This document shows positions 8,462 through 22,475 of a DNA stretch of 64,000 bases, in pieces. A program made the position numbers and the translations under genes. Source of the stretch: Phytophthora colocasiae (lineage: Eukaryota; Oomycota; Peronosporomycetes; Peronosporales; Peronosporaceae); assembly GCA_018806915.1 (NCBI GenBank), contig JAGKQI010000012.1:223050-287049 (forward strand), written 5' to 3'. Every line of letters starts with the position of its first letter. Position 1 is the stretch's first letter. The notes under the pieces were generated by a model. That model made no database searches. It was not told where the DNA came from and saw nothing but the letters and a program-made list of their open reading frames with translations.

Positions 8462-10829
8462 AGCACGGGCGGCTGCCGAGAAGTATGTCAATGCTAGCGT
8501 TGCGTTTTCTCCTGCCGAAGAGTCCTGGATGCCAAACGTTCGGTACCGTGATGTTGGTGCTTCATACTTGATCGGCGTTGTTGCGCGTTACAGCATCATA
8601 AGCTCAAAAACTGTCGATGGTGTAAGCGTACCTTCGGCTTCTTTTCAACTTCACTGGACAAACACAGCGTTCCAGACTAAGGACCATGTTCATGTTGTGC
8701 AAGAGGAAGTTATCATCCGCGGAATTAAGCAATTTGTGATGCTAAAGAAGAATAATTTGCAGATTGGTGAGTCATGGCTCTCACTCTGCAGTATGGTTCC
8801 CCAGCTATCGAACATTCCAGCTCTGACTGATGAATTTGAAGAATTGGACAGCCAGTCGTATCGTGAGTGGTCCGCTTTTCGTAGTCGAAAGGAACTGCAG
8901 ATTCCACTAAGCCCAGCGGAAACAGAAGAAATCCAGTCGATGACATTTTCAGCAACTGATTCACTAGGACAGCCAACTGGGTTGTACTCGAACGCAAACG
9001 GTTCTACGACAAGCATGCTTCGCCAAGAAAGCCGCGAATATTTTGGGCATTCTGCAACATCCGCGTTTTTTGCTTGTATTCCTTTGTCATTTTGGAAGCA
9101 AGTTGTCGTATTTTCGAACGAGTACGCGGTGGCTTCCGGAAATCATTCGCCCATGCCCATAAGTTTGGAGGATCTCATGAAGTTTCTTGGTATTCTTTGG
9201 TTCATGACGCTCTACGATAAGGGTGAAATGAGGAATTATTGGTATGACAATGTTGAAGAATCGATTTTACCAGGGGCCCGACGGGGTAGTTTAGGAACAG
9301 TGATGACGTGGAGAAGGTTCCTCTATATACGCCAAAACCTGTGCTTTCGATCGAGTGTCACGCCTGCGGATATTCAAAAAGGCCCTGCTGCTCGTATCCG
9401 GCCACTGATAAATATTTTGAAATCACGTTGCACCCGTCATGTGATTGTTGGTCGGAATGTGGCCGTCGACGAAGCCAGCGTCGCCTGTCGCTCACGGTAT
9501 GCTCGCCACATCATAGTCTACAACCCAAGAAAGCCTACAGGGAAATATCATTTTAAATTCTACATGTGTTGTTGCTCAACGACGTGGTTTGTTGTCGACT
9601 TCAAACTACATTGCTCGAGTGATTTGGGCGTCCGTATGGGTGGAGTTGTCTCGGTAGCTGAAAAACGCAAAATGGAGCAGTTGGTGGCGCAGTCCTCAGA
9701 AGTTCGTTCCCATGTCATCGAGGTGACGGCATCACTTCATGGCTCGCAGAGAATAGTGAATACCGACAACTTCTACACGTCATGCTTGCTTCTTGAGAGC
9801 CTTCGCACGATTGGATTATACGGACGTGGAACGGTCCGGGCATCCAGCAAACATTTCCCTCATTTTACGATGATCCAGGCCGGTGATTCAAAGCCACGAG
9901 GGTATCTGAAACAAGGTGTGTGTGTAGCCAAGCATATTGTCGCTGCAAGTTGGGTGGATGGGTCAATAGTAAACGTGGTCTCAAATGCTGATGCTTCTGA
10001 CACCACCACAGTATTTCGGCGCATAAAGGAGAAACGTGAGGCATTTTCAGCTCCAAGGTGCGTAAGTGAATACAACAACGCCATGCAAGGCGTAGACAGA
10101 CATGATCAGTTACGTGGGCGCTTTTCGCTCGCTAGTGGTCATTCTTTCCAGAAGTGGCACAAAAAATTGGCCATGGCACTCTTGGACATTGCGAAGTGCA
10201 ATGCGTTTGTTTGCAACGAACTGGCCAATGGCAATTTTCCAGACGCTACCGATGAATCTACTAGATCTGTAAATGGGCGAGATAATCATCGATCGTTCGT
10301 TGTCGAACTAGTGCGCGAGCTGTTCAATGGGACGTGGACGAAGTGGCTGGATACTGACAATGGATTGATTTTCGGTTCTGCTAGCACGACAAATACATCT
10401 GTACCCACAGAAAAAAACGGAACTGTAATATCGGTGCCACCCGATTCACACGTGGCCTGTGTTGCCAAAGAATCATGGATCGTCCTGAAAGGTAGAAGCC
10501 GGACAATGCGTGAGTGCACAATCTGCAAATTTGAATGCAGAGATGCTACGCAGAAAACGGATTTCTGTCTGATGCATCGAGTTGCGCTTTGCAAAAGGGT
10601 TTTTCCAGTCGATCGCAGCAAACAGCACTTGTGTCAACAAGAAACATGGACGTGTTGGCAGAAATTTCATAGCTACTACGAGCCAAACAACGTCTATACG
10701 GTAGACGGAAATTTGCGCAGAACGTCTCCTATCTACATTGCACAAGCACCATTTCTAAAGGCGCGCAAAGATGAGAAGAAGTCTCGTAAAGACTCTTCTG
10801 GTGTAGGCGATACTTTGGTCGTGCTCTAA
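8436..10829 (+). CDS. piggyBac-type transposase, 797 aa, intact catalytic triad
   Basis: A single uninterrupted ORF begins with three ATG codons at 8436. Residues about 200-600 match DDE_Tnp_1_7: the N-terminal subdomain (SFWKQVVVFSNEYA, ISLEDLMKFLGILWFM), then the three catalytic aspartates at D345 (VAVDEAS), D444 (VNTDNFYTS) and D554 (MQGVDRHDQL). The C-terminal ~110 residues carry a cysteine/histidine set (CTICKFEC, CLMHRVALC, CQQETWTCWQKFH) that should bind zinc, in the position of the cysteine-rich domain that recognises element ends in piggyBac. The N-terminal ~190 residues are unassigned. It is the best-preserved transposase here and the only one that looks able to be active. No TTAA-flanked terminal repeats were found, and the inverted repeat begins 30 bp after the stop. 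Confidence 0.9.
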   Translation: MMMEELVRRARAAAEKYVNASVAFSPAEESWMPNVRYRDVGASYLIGVVARYSIISSKTVDGVSVPSASFQLHWTNTAFQTKDHVHVVQEEVIIRGIKQFVMLKKNNLQIGESWLSLCSMVPQLSNIPALTDEFEELDSQSYREWSAFRSRKELQIPLSPAETEEIQSMTFSATDSLGQPTGLYSNANGSTTSMLRQESREYFGHSATSAFFACIPLSFWKQVVVFSNEYAVASGNHSPMPISLEDLMKFLGILWFMTLYDKGEMRNYWYDNVEESILPGARRGSLGTVMTWRRFLYIRQNLCFRSSVTPADIQKGPAARIRPLINILKSRCTRHVIVGRNVAVDEASVACRSRYARHIIVYNPRKPTGKYHFKFYMCCCSTTWFVVDFKLHCSSDLGVRMGGVVSVAEKRKMEQLVAQSSEVRSHVIEVTASLHGSQRIVNTDNFYTSCLLLESLRTIGLYGRGTVRASSKHFPHFTMIQAGDSKPRGYLKQGVCVAKHIVAASWVDGSIVNVVSNADASDTTTVFRRIKEKREAFSAPRCVSEYNNAMQGVDRHDQLRGRFSLASGHSFQKWHKKLAMALLDIAKCNAFVCNELANGNFPDATDESTRSVNGRDNHRSFVVELVRELFNGTWTKWLDTDNGLIFGSASTTNTSVPTEKNGTVISVPPDSHVACVAKESWIVLKGRSRTMRECTICKFECRDATQKTDFCLMHRVALCKRVFPVDRSKQHLCQQETWTCWQKFHSYYEPNNVYTVDGNLRRTSPIYIAQAPFLKARKDEKKSRKDSSGVGDTLVVL

Positions 10830-10861
10830 GCTACCTTAGCTCAGCTAAACAATACATTGGG

Positions 10862-11779
<918 letters not shown>

Positions 11780-11959
11780 TAATGTCGTATAGTGTTGTCG
11801 AAGCAGGCGTTGCTATTGTGTTGTTTGCCAGACGAGTGCGAACACGGATCACGGATCAAACATACTAAGTTTTGTATGGCGAAGATCGCTATTTGAACAT
11901 CAAACGTCGTTGTGCTTTGATTTGCTAAGACCAGTCTTTGGAAAAGTAAGACCAGTCTT

Positions 11960-12238
11960 ATGAAAGTAAGAAGTACTGAGTCTCATGCAGACCACAACGT
12001 GTACGGCGATGGCGATGCCGAATCCTTGGATAAAGAAGAAGGAGTTCTCGCGGTTTATAATTCTGATGCAGTTGGCTACATGTATCGGCAGATGGACAAG
12101 TGGCGATCGTTTGTGGAAGGACTTGTCCGTTCGCCTGACAGCAGAGCTTACGCTATGGCTGCTACAATGGCGCACTTAGAGACACTGAGTGCTAATATCA
12201 AACAAACGGTTGAATATTGTAATTGTCAGGTCAGCTAA
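11960..12238 (+). CDS. ORF after the kinesin motor (possible tail), left arm
   Basis: The 92-residue frame runs in the same direction as the kinesin and reads as acidic then helical sequence (DAESLDKEEGVLAVY, GYMYRQMDKWRSFVE, AATMAHLETLSANIKQ). It may be the C-terminal tail of the kinesin, although it does not match the kinesin-13 tails I know. The right-arm copy (about 17995-18270) has a one-base length difference that changes the N-terminal residues. Confidence 0.3.
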   Translation: MKVRSTESHADHNVYGDGDAESLDKEEGVLAVYNSDAVGYMYRQMDKWRSFVEGLVRSPDSRAYAMAATMAHLETLSANIKQTVEYCNCQVS

Positions 12239-13060
12239 GCCAAGATGCATGAGATGTAAAGCTCCGAGGATAAGACAAGAGTATCGCGCCGATAAGCTAT
12301 GTATATTCAATTTACTGCAGCTCCGCCATATTCAATAATTGAAGCGTATATACTGGGTAGTTCTCACAGCAACACTCATCCTACGGAACCAGCGTTTCAA
12401 TCCGGGTGTCACGACAACGAATCGGAAGCGATGACAGTCGTCAATGCCTGAACAGGAGAAGGCCCTCTGTTCAATTTGGTCATCACTGTACTTGTGTTAG
12501 TCACTGGCAGCCTCGAAGATGTCATCGTGTTCATTTTCCATCTCAGTGCAGGCAAGTGTGGCTACTATTCATCGGGTCTAGTGGCACGAGTGAGTGAGAA
12601 GAGTGAGTTGTCAGTCTCAACATCTCCACTTGCCGTTGCATCCACACTGCGATCAATCTGCTCCAACTCCCACGCCACGTAGCTAAAGTCTGTATTACAC
12701 TGACCATGTCATCCCTCTAGTGGTTGCAGAACCTTGTGAGGTCTCACAGTATGCCTTCGGTAGAGGTTACGGTGCGCAACACCGCTCGTAGTGGAGTGCG
12801 AGCGTTTCGGTGATTGCAGCAGAGGTCGGTGATGCGGTGATGGTGGTGCCCAACAGAGCCTCCAGTACGCAACGTCGTTCGTGGTGGGGAGATTTGTCGT
12901 GAGTGCTGACGCGACGGCCACGATGGTGATAGCTTCTAACCGGTCCTAGGGCATCCAGCGACACCCATGGGGATGATACTCGCAAATTCTCTCGAAGCGG
13001 GGGGTATGGATCGATGGAGGCAAGGCTCAGCACGGCGTCTGGCACGCAGCATCTTCGTAA
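12239..13060. other. arm sequence without a supported gene
   Basis: Open frames exist on both strands, the longest Pro/Ser/His/Arg-rich on the minus strand, but none shows a domain or preserved coding pattern between the two arms. The stretch is treated as non-coding or decayed. Confidence 0.35.
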
Positions 13061-13339
13061 ATGGGGAGCAGCACCAGGGCCTACGGCGGCCATTTGGACG
13101 GTGGTGACACTGCGGTGGAGGCGGAGCTGGCATCGTCAGTCGCTATTGCACAAGCTGGCAAAACTAGGAATGACATCAACTCGGATTTGGATTTTGAGCT
13201 CGAAACGCGCGCGATCCATGGTGCCACTAGATACAATCCAAGGTTGAAGAAAGTAGTTCCGCCAATAAGATCAAAATTGGTAGGCGCGAAGGTCAATGAT
13301 TGGCAGGATGTGTTGAAGATCGTAGATGAAAGGCTGTGA
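13061..13339 (+). CDS. hypothetical ORF, identical in both arms (left copy)
   Basis: A 92-residue frame ends at 13339 and is preserved residue for residue in the right arm (16892-17170, minus). It is charged and hydrophilic (NDINSDLDFELETRAI, NPRLKKVVPPIRSKLV, DWQDVLKIVDERL) and looks like the C-terminal piece of a real protein, but no domain is recognised. The start codon is not ATG in this frame, so an upstream exon or frameshifted 5' part is likely. Identity of the arms is not independent evidence, because the whole arm is duplicated. Confidence 0.3.
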   Translation: MGSSTRAYGGHLDGGDTAVEAELASSVAIAQAGKTRNDINSDLDFELETRAIHGATRYNPRLKKVVPPIRSKLVGAKVNDWQDVLKIVDERL

Positions 13340-13580
13340 TTGGTGGAATCCGCAAAAGCGAGCCCATTGGGAAAAGAAGCGTGTGTCCCACGCATTAGCC
13401 ACACCCAAAGTGCATGGGTGACGCGCCGAGATGGGCATTCATGATCTGCACCTAATAAGGAGACATTTTGTTAGCAATGAATCATATAACTTCAGTTGAA
13501 ATTAGCAGTCCTATTGACGACTATAAAAATGACTGGTCCGGATCAAATATCCTCTCCTCAGTATAGAGACACTTCCGGAT

Positions 13581-16500
13581 TTGCCAAGATTGTGGAGATG
13601 GCGGATTTTCGGACGCCGAAGATCTGGTGTTGTTTCTGTTTTGAGTGAAGAGGAGCATGTGTAGATGCAGAGGCAAAGTGGACTAGAAACGGATAGGAAA
13701 GGCTATGTCATGTCAACCGGGAAAAACCAAGAATTTCAACTTCGAAGCCGGCTAAAAACCCTCAAGAGGACTGCACGGTTGCGATTTGACCCGCTTCCCA
13801 CGATATATTTCTTTGTGTAGGCCGTAGCGAAATCGATTCCGCCGTACCGCATACGCATAAACCTCAGCGGTCAAGTGAAGCAATTTATACCAACGTCCGA
13901 TGAGATTCACCATCAAGTGGGCCGAGTTATTTTCCTCAGTTTCGCGGCAGCAGATTCGTTTAAGAAGCTGCCACACCAGACGCACATCCTGGTGAGCTGA
14001 CTTCATGGCAGTGTCTACAATCCTACCGTCAGCTCTACCAACCCCTGTCAATTAAGGATGTTTTTCTGGATATTTGGATCCGGTATCCCGGCAATGTTAT
14101 TGTGCAAGTGGGGCTAGCTTAACAAGTGTTGCGGGTATCAATAGGAGTTGAGCTTCTCAAGATCACGCTTGCATTGCTGTCGAAGAACGATTATCTATGG
14201 GGCTACGTCACGACTCCCAAAGCTTGCCAAGGTTATTGTACATGCAGATGACATTCGGGGCTTCGCTCTGTCACTCGCGATGCGATGCAATCCCAGTACG
14301 GTGGCATTTTCTAATAATCTCGTGTTCGATCCATCGAGCAACGATGCACTGGAAGATGTTTGCTATAAAGCGCCCTATCTCGTTCATCTTGTTGTAACGC
14401 ACGCAAGTTTTGCTGGTCGCCAGAGAGAAGGGATGTAAACGCGCGAGAATTCTGCTCGGTGCTTATGGCAGCTTCATCGGATCTTACCAGTTGACGTTTC
14501 GTGGTCAGCTCAGTCTCAACAGGTGTTCTAGTATACGTAAGAAGAGTAGCGTCTCCAGCGTTTTCCGGGGCAAACCAAGCATACATGTTGTAACAACCTC
14601 GAAAACAGAGATTATTTGCTTTAGGTGACAATTTCTTTAAGGCTCGTATACGTGTACTGCTATTACCTCGGTAGTCTGTCATAGTAGCCCACGAGCTCAA
14701 GGGAATAGTGTATTATCAAGCTCACAAGTCAATGGATCTTGTCACGAGCAATGGGAATCCTGTTGAAAGAGAATCTCCAAGGGAAAATGCTACAGTGAAG
14801 TCGATGCTTTTAACTCATTCAAACCTATATCGAAAGCCTGTGCTGCATGCAATTGAAAGCGCCATTCCAAGTTGGCATTGATATGAAGAGTGCTGGTGAA
14901 CGAGCACTTGATAACTCAAGACGCCAACTGTTCGTTGAAAAAAGAGGTTTCTTTTCCAAAGGAGACGTTAGCTAAACAGACTAACTATTGTGATGAGAAA
15001 ACTGACGAGGCATATGGTTCGAATCGCTTAGGCGATTGGGAGAAGGAGCTGACTGAAGTTCAAGAAGAAGAAAGAGAGAAAGTTCTCGTTTCATCACGCA
15101 AGAAGTACCCGAAAACGAACAGAGAGTGAACGAAGGCTACCGGCAAACCAGCCGAAAAAGGTCGAAGAGGAACTTGCTGTGTTGTAAAAGAAGAACGACG
15201 ACGACTGTGTTTCATACGTTTGTAGCGGCGAAAGCGAAGGATGGAATCGTATGGCTTCGGAACTCTCGATACTATTAAAATCGACGCTCAACGCGCTTTT
15301 TTCCCGACGTAAATGCAGGATTTGGAGAGGGAATAATCCCCTATTGGAGCAAGCCTGCGCGCCAAGCAGGAGGACGGATGCAAGCTGCTAAAGGTGGAGC
15401 TGATGCTACGATCATCCACTCAATGTACTTTACTGGAAGAACGAGCATTTTACGCAAGAATTGGCCTTTCAGAGTCGAGAAACGGAGAAATTAATATACG
15501 TTTGGACCCGAAAGCACAGCATAAATTAGCGGTGAAAGTGGGAGAGCGTAGAACAAAGTTCTAGCGAGTGATATATCTTACTTTGTGTTGCGTCGAAAAC
15601 TCTATTATATCAGGCAAACTGCAAAATTCCTTCAAGAAGCATTGTCAATTTATCCACCATCACGCAGTTGAACTTGATTGAAAAGCTAACGCCTGAAAAC
15701 TGGGGTTTGAATCAGCGACAAATGTAATCCTGAAAGGGCAACTGGCAACATCTGGATTCCGCTGGCTTAGTGTAGTTTTTAGAATCTTGAGATATAGAAT
15801 CCCGCAGACGAGAAATCCGCTAACTATGTTAATCCACTCATTTTCCTTCCCTGCGCTTCCGAGACGTATATCGCCGTAAAAACACGTGTAGTACGTCCAT
15901 GCCCTAACTAACAGAAGGTATCGGATTTAGAGGTTTGGGGAGACAGAATATATTCAAAGGTGTAAAATTATTTAGCTCGTGGTTCCATGTCTCCCGAGGT
16001 AAACTCGTTATCTCTCATTGAAATAGGTACCGGAGATCTAGCAAATTACAGAGACCAATTGCTACGCTTGATATGACACCTTCAAATTGTGGGGATTACA
16101 GGATAGTATGTATGACGTCAATTTTATATGTTCAGTTGTACAGCGCCATGAATTTGCTACACTACTAACAATGGCGAGGTACTTGCTATTGTTGAGCTAG
16201 GGACTGGCAGAGAGGTTGTTCAGAGCGTGTACAATCAGCTCCACGTCACGTAAAATATGGCAGCGTCACCTCTCAGGTGGTAGCAAAGACAAAGACACTG
16301 GAAGAAATATATATGATTATACGCTGCGTAGTCGGTCTTTCAAATGATATCGAAAATCTAAACACTTGATACATAGCTTGTAGTCTCTTTTCTTGATGAA
16401 ATAGCGACACTACTTTTTCAACAAATTCCATTTAGTACACTCCGAAATAATCACAGCCAACCTCAACGGGAGGCGAGCAAACTTTTATGAAAGCTATGGC

Positions 16501-16649
16501 GAGACAGCATTTATCTTGAACCCATCGTACTCAACCGTTTGCAAAACATCTCCATCCAAGCTCTCAGCAAGCAAACCACAGCAAACCTCCTTAATCTACA
16601 CTCGTGCACTTCTCGACTCCATATTAGGTGCAGATCATGAATGCCAGCC
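13581..16649. other. single-copy spacer between the inverted-repeat arms
   Basis: No gene can be supported across these 3.07 kb. The best fragments are a 99-residue minus-strand frame at 13752-14051 (with RLVWQLLKRICC and HLTAEVYAYAVRR), a 96-residue plus-strand frame at 14148-14438, and a very charged plus-strand frame at 14890-15129 (EKELTEVQEEEREKV). They may be remains of one or more genes. From 15300 to 16649 I see nothing beyond AT-rich sequence. At the right edge the words AGGTGCAGATCATGAATGCC (16625-16644) repeat a motif lying at 16779-16798 within the right arm, a possible trace of the rearrangement. Confidence 0.5.
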
Positions 16650-16891
16650 ATCCGGAAGTGTCTCTATACTGAGGAGAGGATATTTGATCCGGACCAGTCA
16701 TTTTTATAGTCGTCAATAGGACTGCTAATTTCAACTGAAGTTATATGATTCATTGCTAACAAAATGTCTCCTTATTAGGTGCAGATCATGAATGCCCATC
16801 TCGGCGCGTCACCCATGCACTTTGGGTGTGGCTAATGCGTGGGACACACGCTTCTTTTTCCCAATGGGCTCGCTTTTGCGGATTCCACCAA

Positions 16892-17170
16892 TCACAGCCT
16901 TTCATCTACGATCTTCAACACATCCTGCCAATCATTGACCTTCGCGCCTACCAATTTTGATCTTATTGGCGGAACTACTTTCTTCAACCTTGGATTGTAT
17001 CTAGTGGCACCATGGATCGCGCGCGTTTCGAGCTCAAAATCCAAATCCGAGTTGATGTCATTCCTAGTTTTGCCAGCTTGTGCAATAGCGACTGACGATG
17101 CCAGCTCCGCCTCCACCGCAGTGTCACCACCGTCCAAATGGCCGCCGTAGGCCCTGGTGCTGCTCCCCAT
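16892..17170 (-). CDS. hypothetical ORF, identical in both arms (right copy)
   Basis: Same 92 residues as 13061-13339, read on the minus strand. No domain recognised; probably a fragment. Confidence 0.3.
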   Translation of the reverse strand: MGSSTRAYGGHLDGGDTAVEAELASSVAIAQAGKTRNDINSDLDFELETRAIHGATRYNPRLKKVVPPIRSKLVGAKVNDWQDVLKIVDERL

Positions 17171-17994
17171 TTACGAAGATGCTGCGTGCCAGACGCCGTG
17201 CTGAAAGCCTTGCCTCCATCGATCCATACCCCCCGCTTCGAGAGAATTTGCGAGTATCATCCCCATGGGTGTCGCTGGATGCCCTAGGACCGGTTAGAAG
17301 CTATCACCATCGTGGCCGTCGCGTCAGCACTCACGACAAATCTCCCCACCACGAACGACGTTGCGTACTGGAGGCTCTGTTGGGCACCACCATCACCGCG
17401 TCACCGACCTCTGCTGCAATCACCGAAACGCTCGCACCCACTACGAGCGGTGTTGCGCACCGTAACCTCTACCGAAGGCATACTGTGAGACCTCACAAGG
17501 TTCTGCAACCACTAGAGGGATGACATGGTCAGTGTAATACAGACTTTAGCTACGTGGCGTGGGAGTTGGAGCAGATTGATCGCAGTGTGGATGCAACGGC
17601 AAGTGGAGATGTTGAGACTGACAACTCACTCTTCTCACTCACTCGTGCCACTAGACCCGATGAATAGTAGCCACACTTGCCTGCACTGAGATGGAAAATG
17701 AACACGATGACATCTTCGAGGCTGCCAGTGACTAACACAAGTACAGTGATGACCAAATTGAACAGAGGGCCTTCTCCCTGTTCAGGCATTGACGACTGTC
17801 ATCGCTTCCGATTCGTTGTCGTGACACCCGGATTGAAACGCTGGTTCCGTAGGATGAGTGTTGCTGTGAGAACTACCCAGTATATACGCTTCAATTATTG
17901 AATATGGCGGAGCTGCAGTAAATTGAATATACATAGCTTATCGGCGCGATACTCTTGTCTTATCCTCGGAGCTTTACATCTCATGCATCTTGGC

Positions 17995-18270
17995 TTAGCT
18001 GACCTGACAATTACAATATTCAACCGTTTGTTTGATATTAGCACTCAGTGTCTCTAAGTGCGCCATTGTAGCAGCCATAGCGTAAGCTCTGCTGTCAGGC
18101 GAACGGACAAGTCCTTCCACAAACGATCGCCACTTGTCCATCTGCCGATACATGTAGCCAACTGCATCAGAATTATAAACCGCGAGAACTCCTTCTTCTT
18201 TTATCCAAGGATTCGGCATCGCCATCGCCGTACACGTTGTGGTCTGCATGAGACTCAGTACTTCTTACTT
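17995..18270 (-). CDS. ORF after the kinesin motor (possible tail), right arm
   Basis: Counterpart of 11960-12238. The C-terminal ~65 residues are identical (EEGVLAVYNSDAVGYMY onward). A single-base length difference in an A run near 18200 changes the frame of the N-terminal part. Confidence 0.3.
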
Positions 18271-18454
18271 TCATAAGACTGGTCTTACTTTTCCAAAGAC
18301 TGGTCTTAGCAAATCAAAGCACAACGACGTTTGATGTTCAAATAGCGATCTTCGCCATACAAAACTTAGTATGTTTGATCCGTGATCCGTGTTCGCACTC
18401 GTCTGGCAAACAACACAATAGCAACGCCTGCTTCGACAACACTATACGACATTA

Positions 18455-20114
<1,660 letters not shown>

Positions 20115-20129
20115 GCGTATGTTCCCCAC

Positions 20130-20404
20130 GGTACTTCTTTTTACTTGAATTTGTCAGTGAGAAGTTGACTAAGGCAGTACCACTGCACGATTCTAGCGAA
20201 TCAGGCGTCATCAACGTTCTGGTTGTCAAAACGTACATGAAGTACGTTTTAGCAAAAAAAAAACTCCAAAAGTTTATATATATTGTCATTTTGCCTGTGA
20301 AACCTGAACCAGTAGAAGCATACTTGAAGTAACTTTTTACCACGTCTTACTTGATGTTTGTATTGGGGTTCTTAATATAGAAATGTATGGCGATGACGAA
20401 AGGG
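20130..20404. other. boundary between kinesin 5' flank and satellite array
   Basis: AT-rich, no gene supported. It presumably holds the promoter of the kinesin copy on the minus strand, but no specific motif was recognised. The array begins at about 20405 with TTAATATAGGAAAT. Confidence 0.4.
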
Positions 20405-20525
20405 TTAATATAGGAAATACCATACAAAAACTCCAAGCCAATTGCGAAGCCAAAACTCAGTGAAATCGGCGGAAAATTGGAGAGTGAAAAAAATAGTTGG
20501 CTTGAAAATGTATGACTGTACTCCC

Positions 20526-20760
20526 ATGTCGTATAGACGGGCCATTGAGCCAATTTTCAAACTTCGTCAATACTTCACTTCACTATACGAAAAATTGTGA
20601 GGTGGGGTATTTCGGCACGGGTAAGATGATGGTGGTATCCCAATGTGACATAAACAGGCCAATCAGCCGATTTTTGAAACTTTCTCAATATTGCACTTCA
20701 GTATACGAAAATTTGTGAGGTGGGGTATTTCGACACAGGGAAGATGATGGTGAGACTCCC
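20526..20760 (+). repeat. ~118-bp tandem block, 2 units (first higher-order unit)
   Basis: Units begin CATGTCGTATAGAC or CATGTGACATAAAC and contain GTGAGGTGGGGTATTTCG. The same block has 4 units at 22863-23330 and 25080-25547, and 6 units at 28357-29058, so its copy number varies between higher-order units. Confidence 0.85.
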
Positions 20761-21158
20761 ATGTAGCATAAACAGGCCGAACACACGTATAACGTCTTCA
20801 TGTTAAAAACTCCTTTATATGGTAATACTGACTTCATATATTAAATCTGGCCGACACACGAAGTACCATTGGAAAGAGCATGAAAAAGTACATTGATTCC
20901 ATGTGCGTAAGAAAGGGACACTGTAGATATAGCCAATGATAGAGTAAGAAACGTCTTGTTTTTGAAAAATGCCTGCACAAGCTAATAATGACTTGAGATA
21001 TTAAATATGGCCGACAAACGAAGTACCATCGGAAAGAGCATGAAAAAGTACGTTAAATCCATCTAAGAAGATTTGCGAGAGTGTAAATTTAGCCAAACTT
21101 ATGACGAGATAAGTGTGCGTTTGTTGGTGTCAATGTGTAGTAAGTTTGAGTCAGTTTG

Positions 21159-22075
21159 ACTTTAAACGTGAATAACTTTGCGAAGACTTAACATATGGAA
21201 ATGCTACTTAGTATGATCGTACAGCGCGTAAAATTCTACGTTGATTCCATCTAAGTAGATCGAGCAGACATTAAGTCTAAGTATAGTTATGGCCAGTCAA
21301 AGATGAAAACTTTAAAATTCACTTTAACAGTTATTAACTTTATCAAAAATAAGATTTGGGAGTGCTACCAAGTATAGTCGTGTAGCGCGTCAAAAACTAC
21401 ATTAGGTACATAAAAGAAACGTCACCCAATTGCAAGATTAGCCAAAGTTAGAGCAGAAAGAGTGAAACTTTTGAAAGAGTGAGTATAGCGAAGTACAAAG
21501 TAAGTAATTTGACTTTAAACGTGAATAACTTTGCGAAGACTTAACATATAGAAATGCTACTTAGTACGATCATGTAGCGCGTCAAATTCTACGTTGAATC
21601 CATCTAAGTAGAACGAGCAGACTTGAAGTTGAAGTATAGTTATGGCCAGTCAAAGATGAAATTTTGAAAATTCACTTTAAAACTTAATAACATTATCAAA
21701 AATAAGATTTGGGAGTGCTACCAAGTATAGTCGTGTAGCGCGTCAAAAACTACATTAGGTACATAAAAGAAACGTCACCCAATTGCAAGATTAGCCAAAG
21801 TTAGAGCAGAAAGAGTGAAACTTTTGAAAGAGTGAGTATAGCGAAGTACAAAGTAAGTAATTTGACTTTAAACGTGAATAACTTTGCGAAGACTTAACAT
21901 ATAGAAATGCTACTTAGTACGATCATGTAGCGCGTCAAATTCTACGTTGAATCCATCTAAGTAGAACGAGCAGACTTGAAGTTGAAGTATAGTTATGGCC
22001 AGTCAAAGATGAAATTTTGAAAATTCACTTTAGAACTTAATAACATTATCAAAAATAAGATTTGGGAGTGCTACC
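21159..22075 (+). repeat. 353-bp monomers, about 2.6 copies (first higher-order unit)
   Basis: The word TTTGACTTTAAACGTG recurs at about 21159, 21511 and 21864. The corresponding runs are about 1.6 copies from 23728, about 4.6 copies from 25945, and about 9.8 copies from 29457. Confidence 0.93.
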
Positions 22076-22164
22076 AAGAATAGTCGGGTAGAGCTTCGGA
22101 AACTACGTAGCGGACAAGGATTTATTGGTGAAACCTCTTGTTTGGTGCGCTTTTATTGGTAGAT

Positions 22165-22420
22165 TCTCGTCAGTGATCGGCGGATGATCGGCTATTCTCG
22201 ACCTGCAAGTTATTAGCGGATGACCGGCTATTCTCGACATCCAAGTGATCAGTGGATGACCGGCTATTCTCGACATGTAAGATATTAGCGGAAGACCGGC
22301 TATTCTCGACATCCAAGTGATCAGTGGATGACCGGCTATTCTCGACATGTAAGATATTAGCGGAAGACGGGCTATTCTCGACATCCAAGTGATCAGCGAA
22401 TGACCGGCTGTTCTCGACAC
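22165..22420 (+). repeat. 36/72-bp minisatellite
   Basis: The core GACCGGCTATTCTCGACAT recurs every 36 bp, alternating between two flanking versions (CCAAGTGATCAGTG and GTAAGATATTAGCGG) to give a 72-bp dimer. Identical blocks lie at about 24382-24637 and 27658-27913. Because 36 is divisible by 3, long frames stay open on the minus strand without being genes. Confidence 0.92.
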
Positions 22421-22475
22421 GCAATTGTTTATAATAAATTGAAAATAAAGTGTTTGAAGAAAAGTGTAGAAAAAA

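Noticed and set aside
12709..13133. Pro/His/Arg-rich minus-strand ORFs in the inverted-repeat arms
   Set aside because: They differ between arms through indels, lack domains, and oppose a better plus-strand frame.
20512..20718. 68-aa ORF recurring in the ~118-bp blocks (20512, 22850, 25067, 28343)
   Set aside because: It follows the satellite copies and begins and ends with the repeat; no protein features.
22165..22420. CRISPR-like array: a ~19-23-bp repeat with regular alternating spacers
   Set aside because: The spacers are only two alternating sequences and the block is copied identically three times inside a eukaryotic satellite; it is a 36/72-bp minisatellite.
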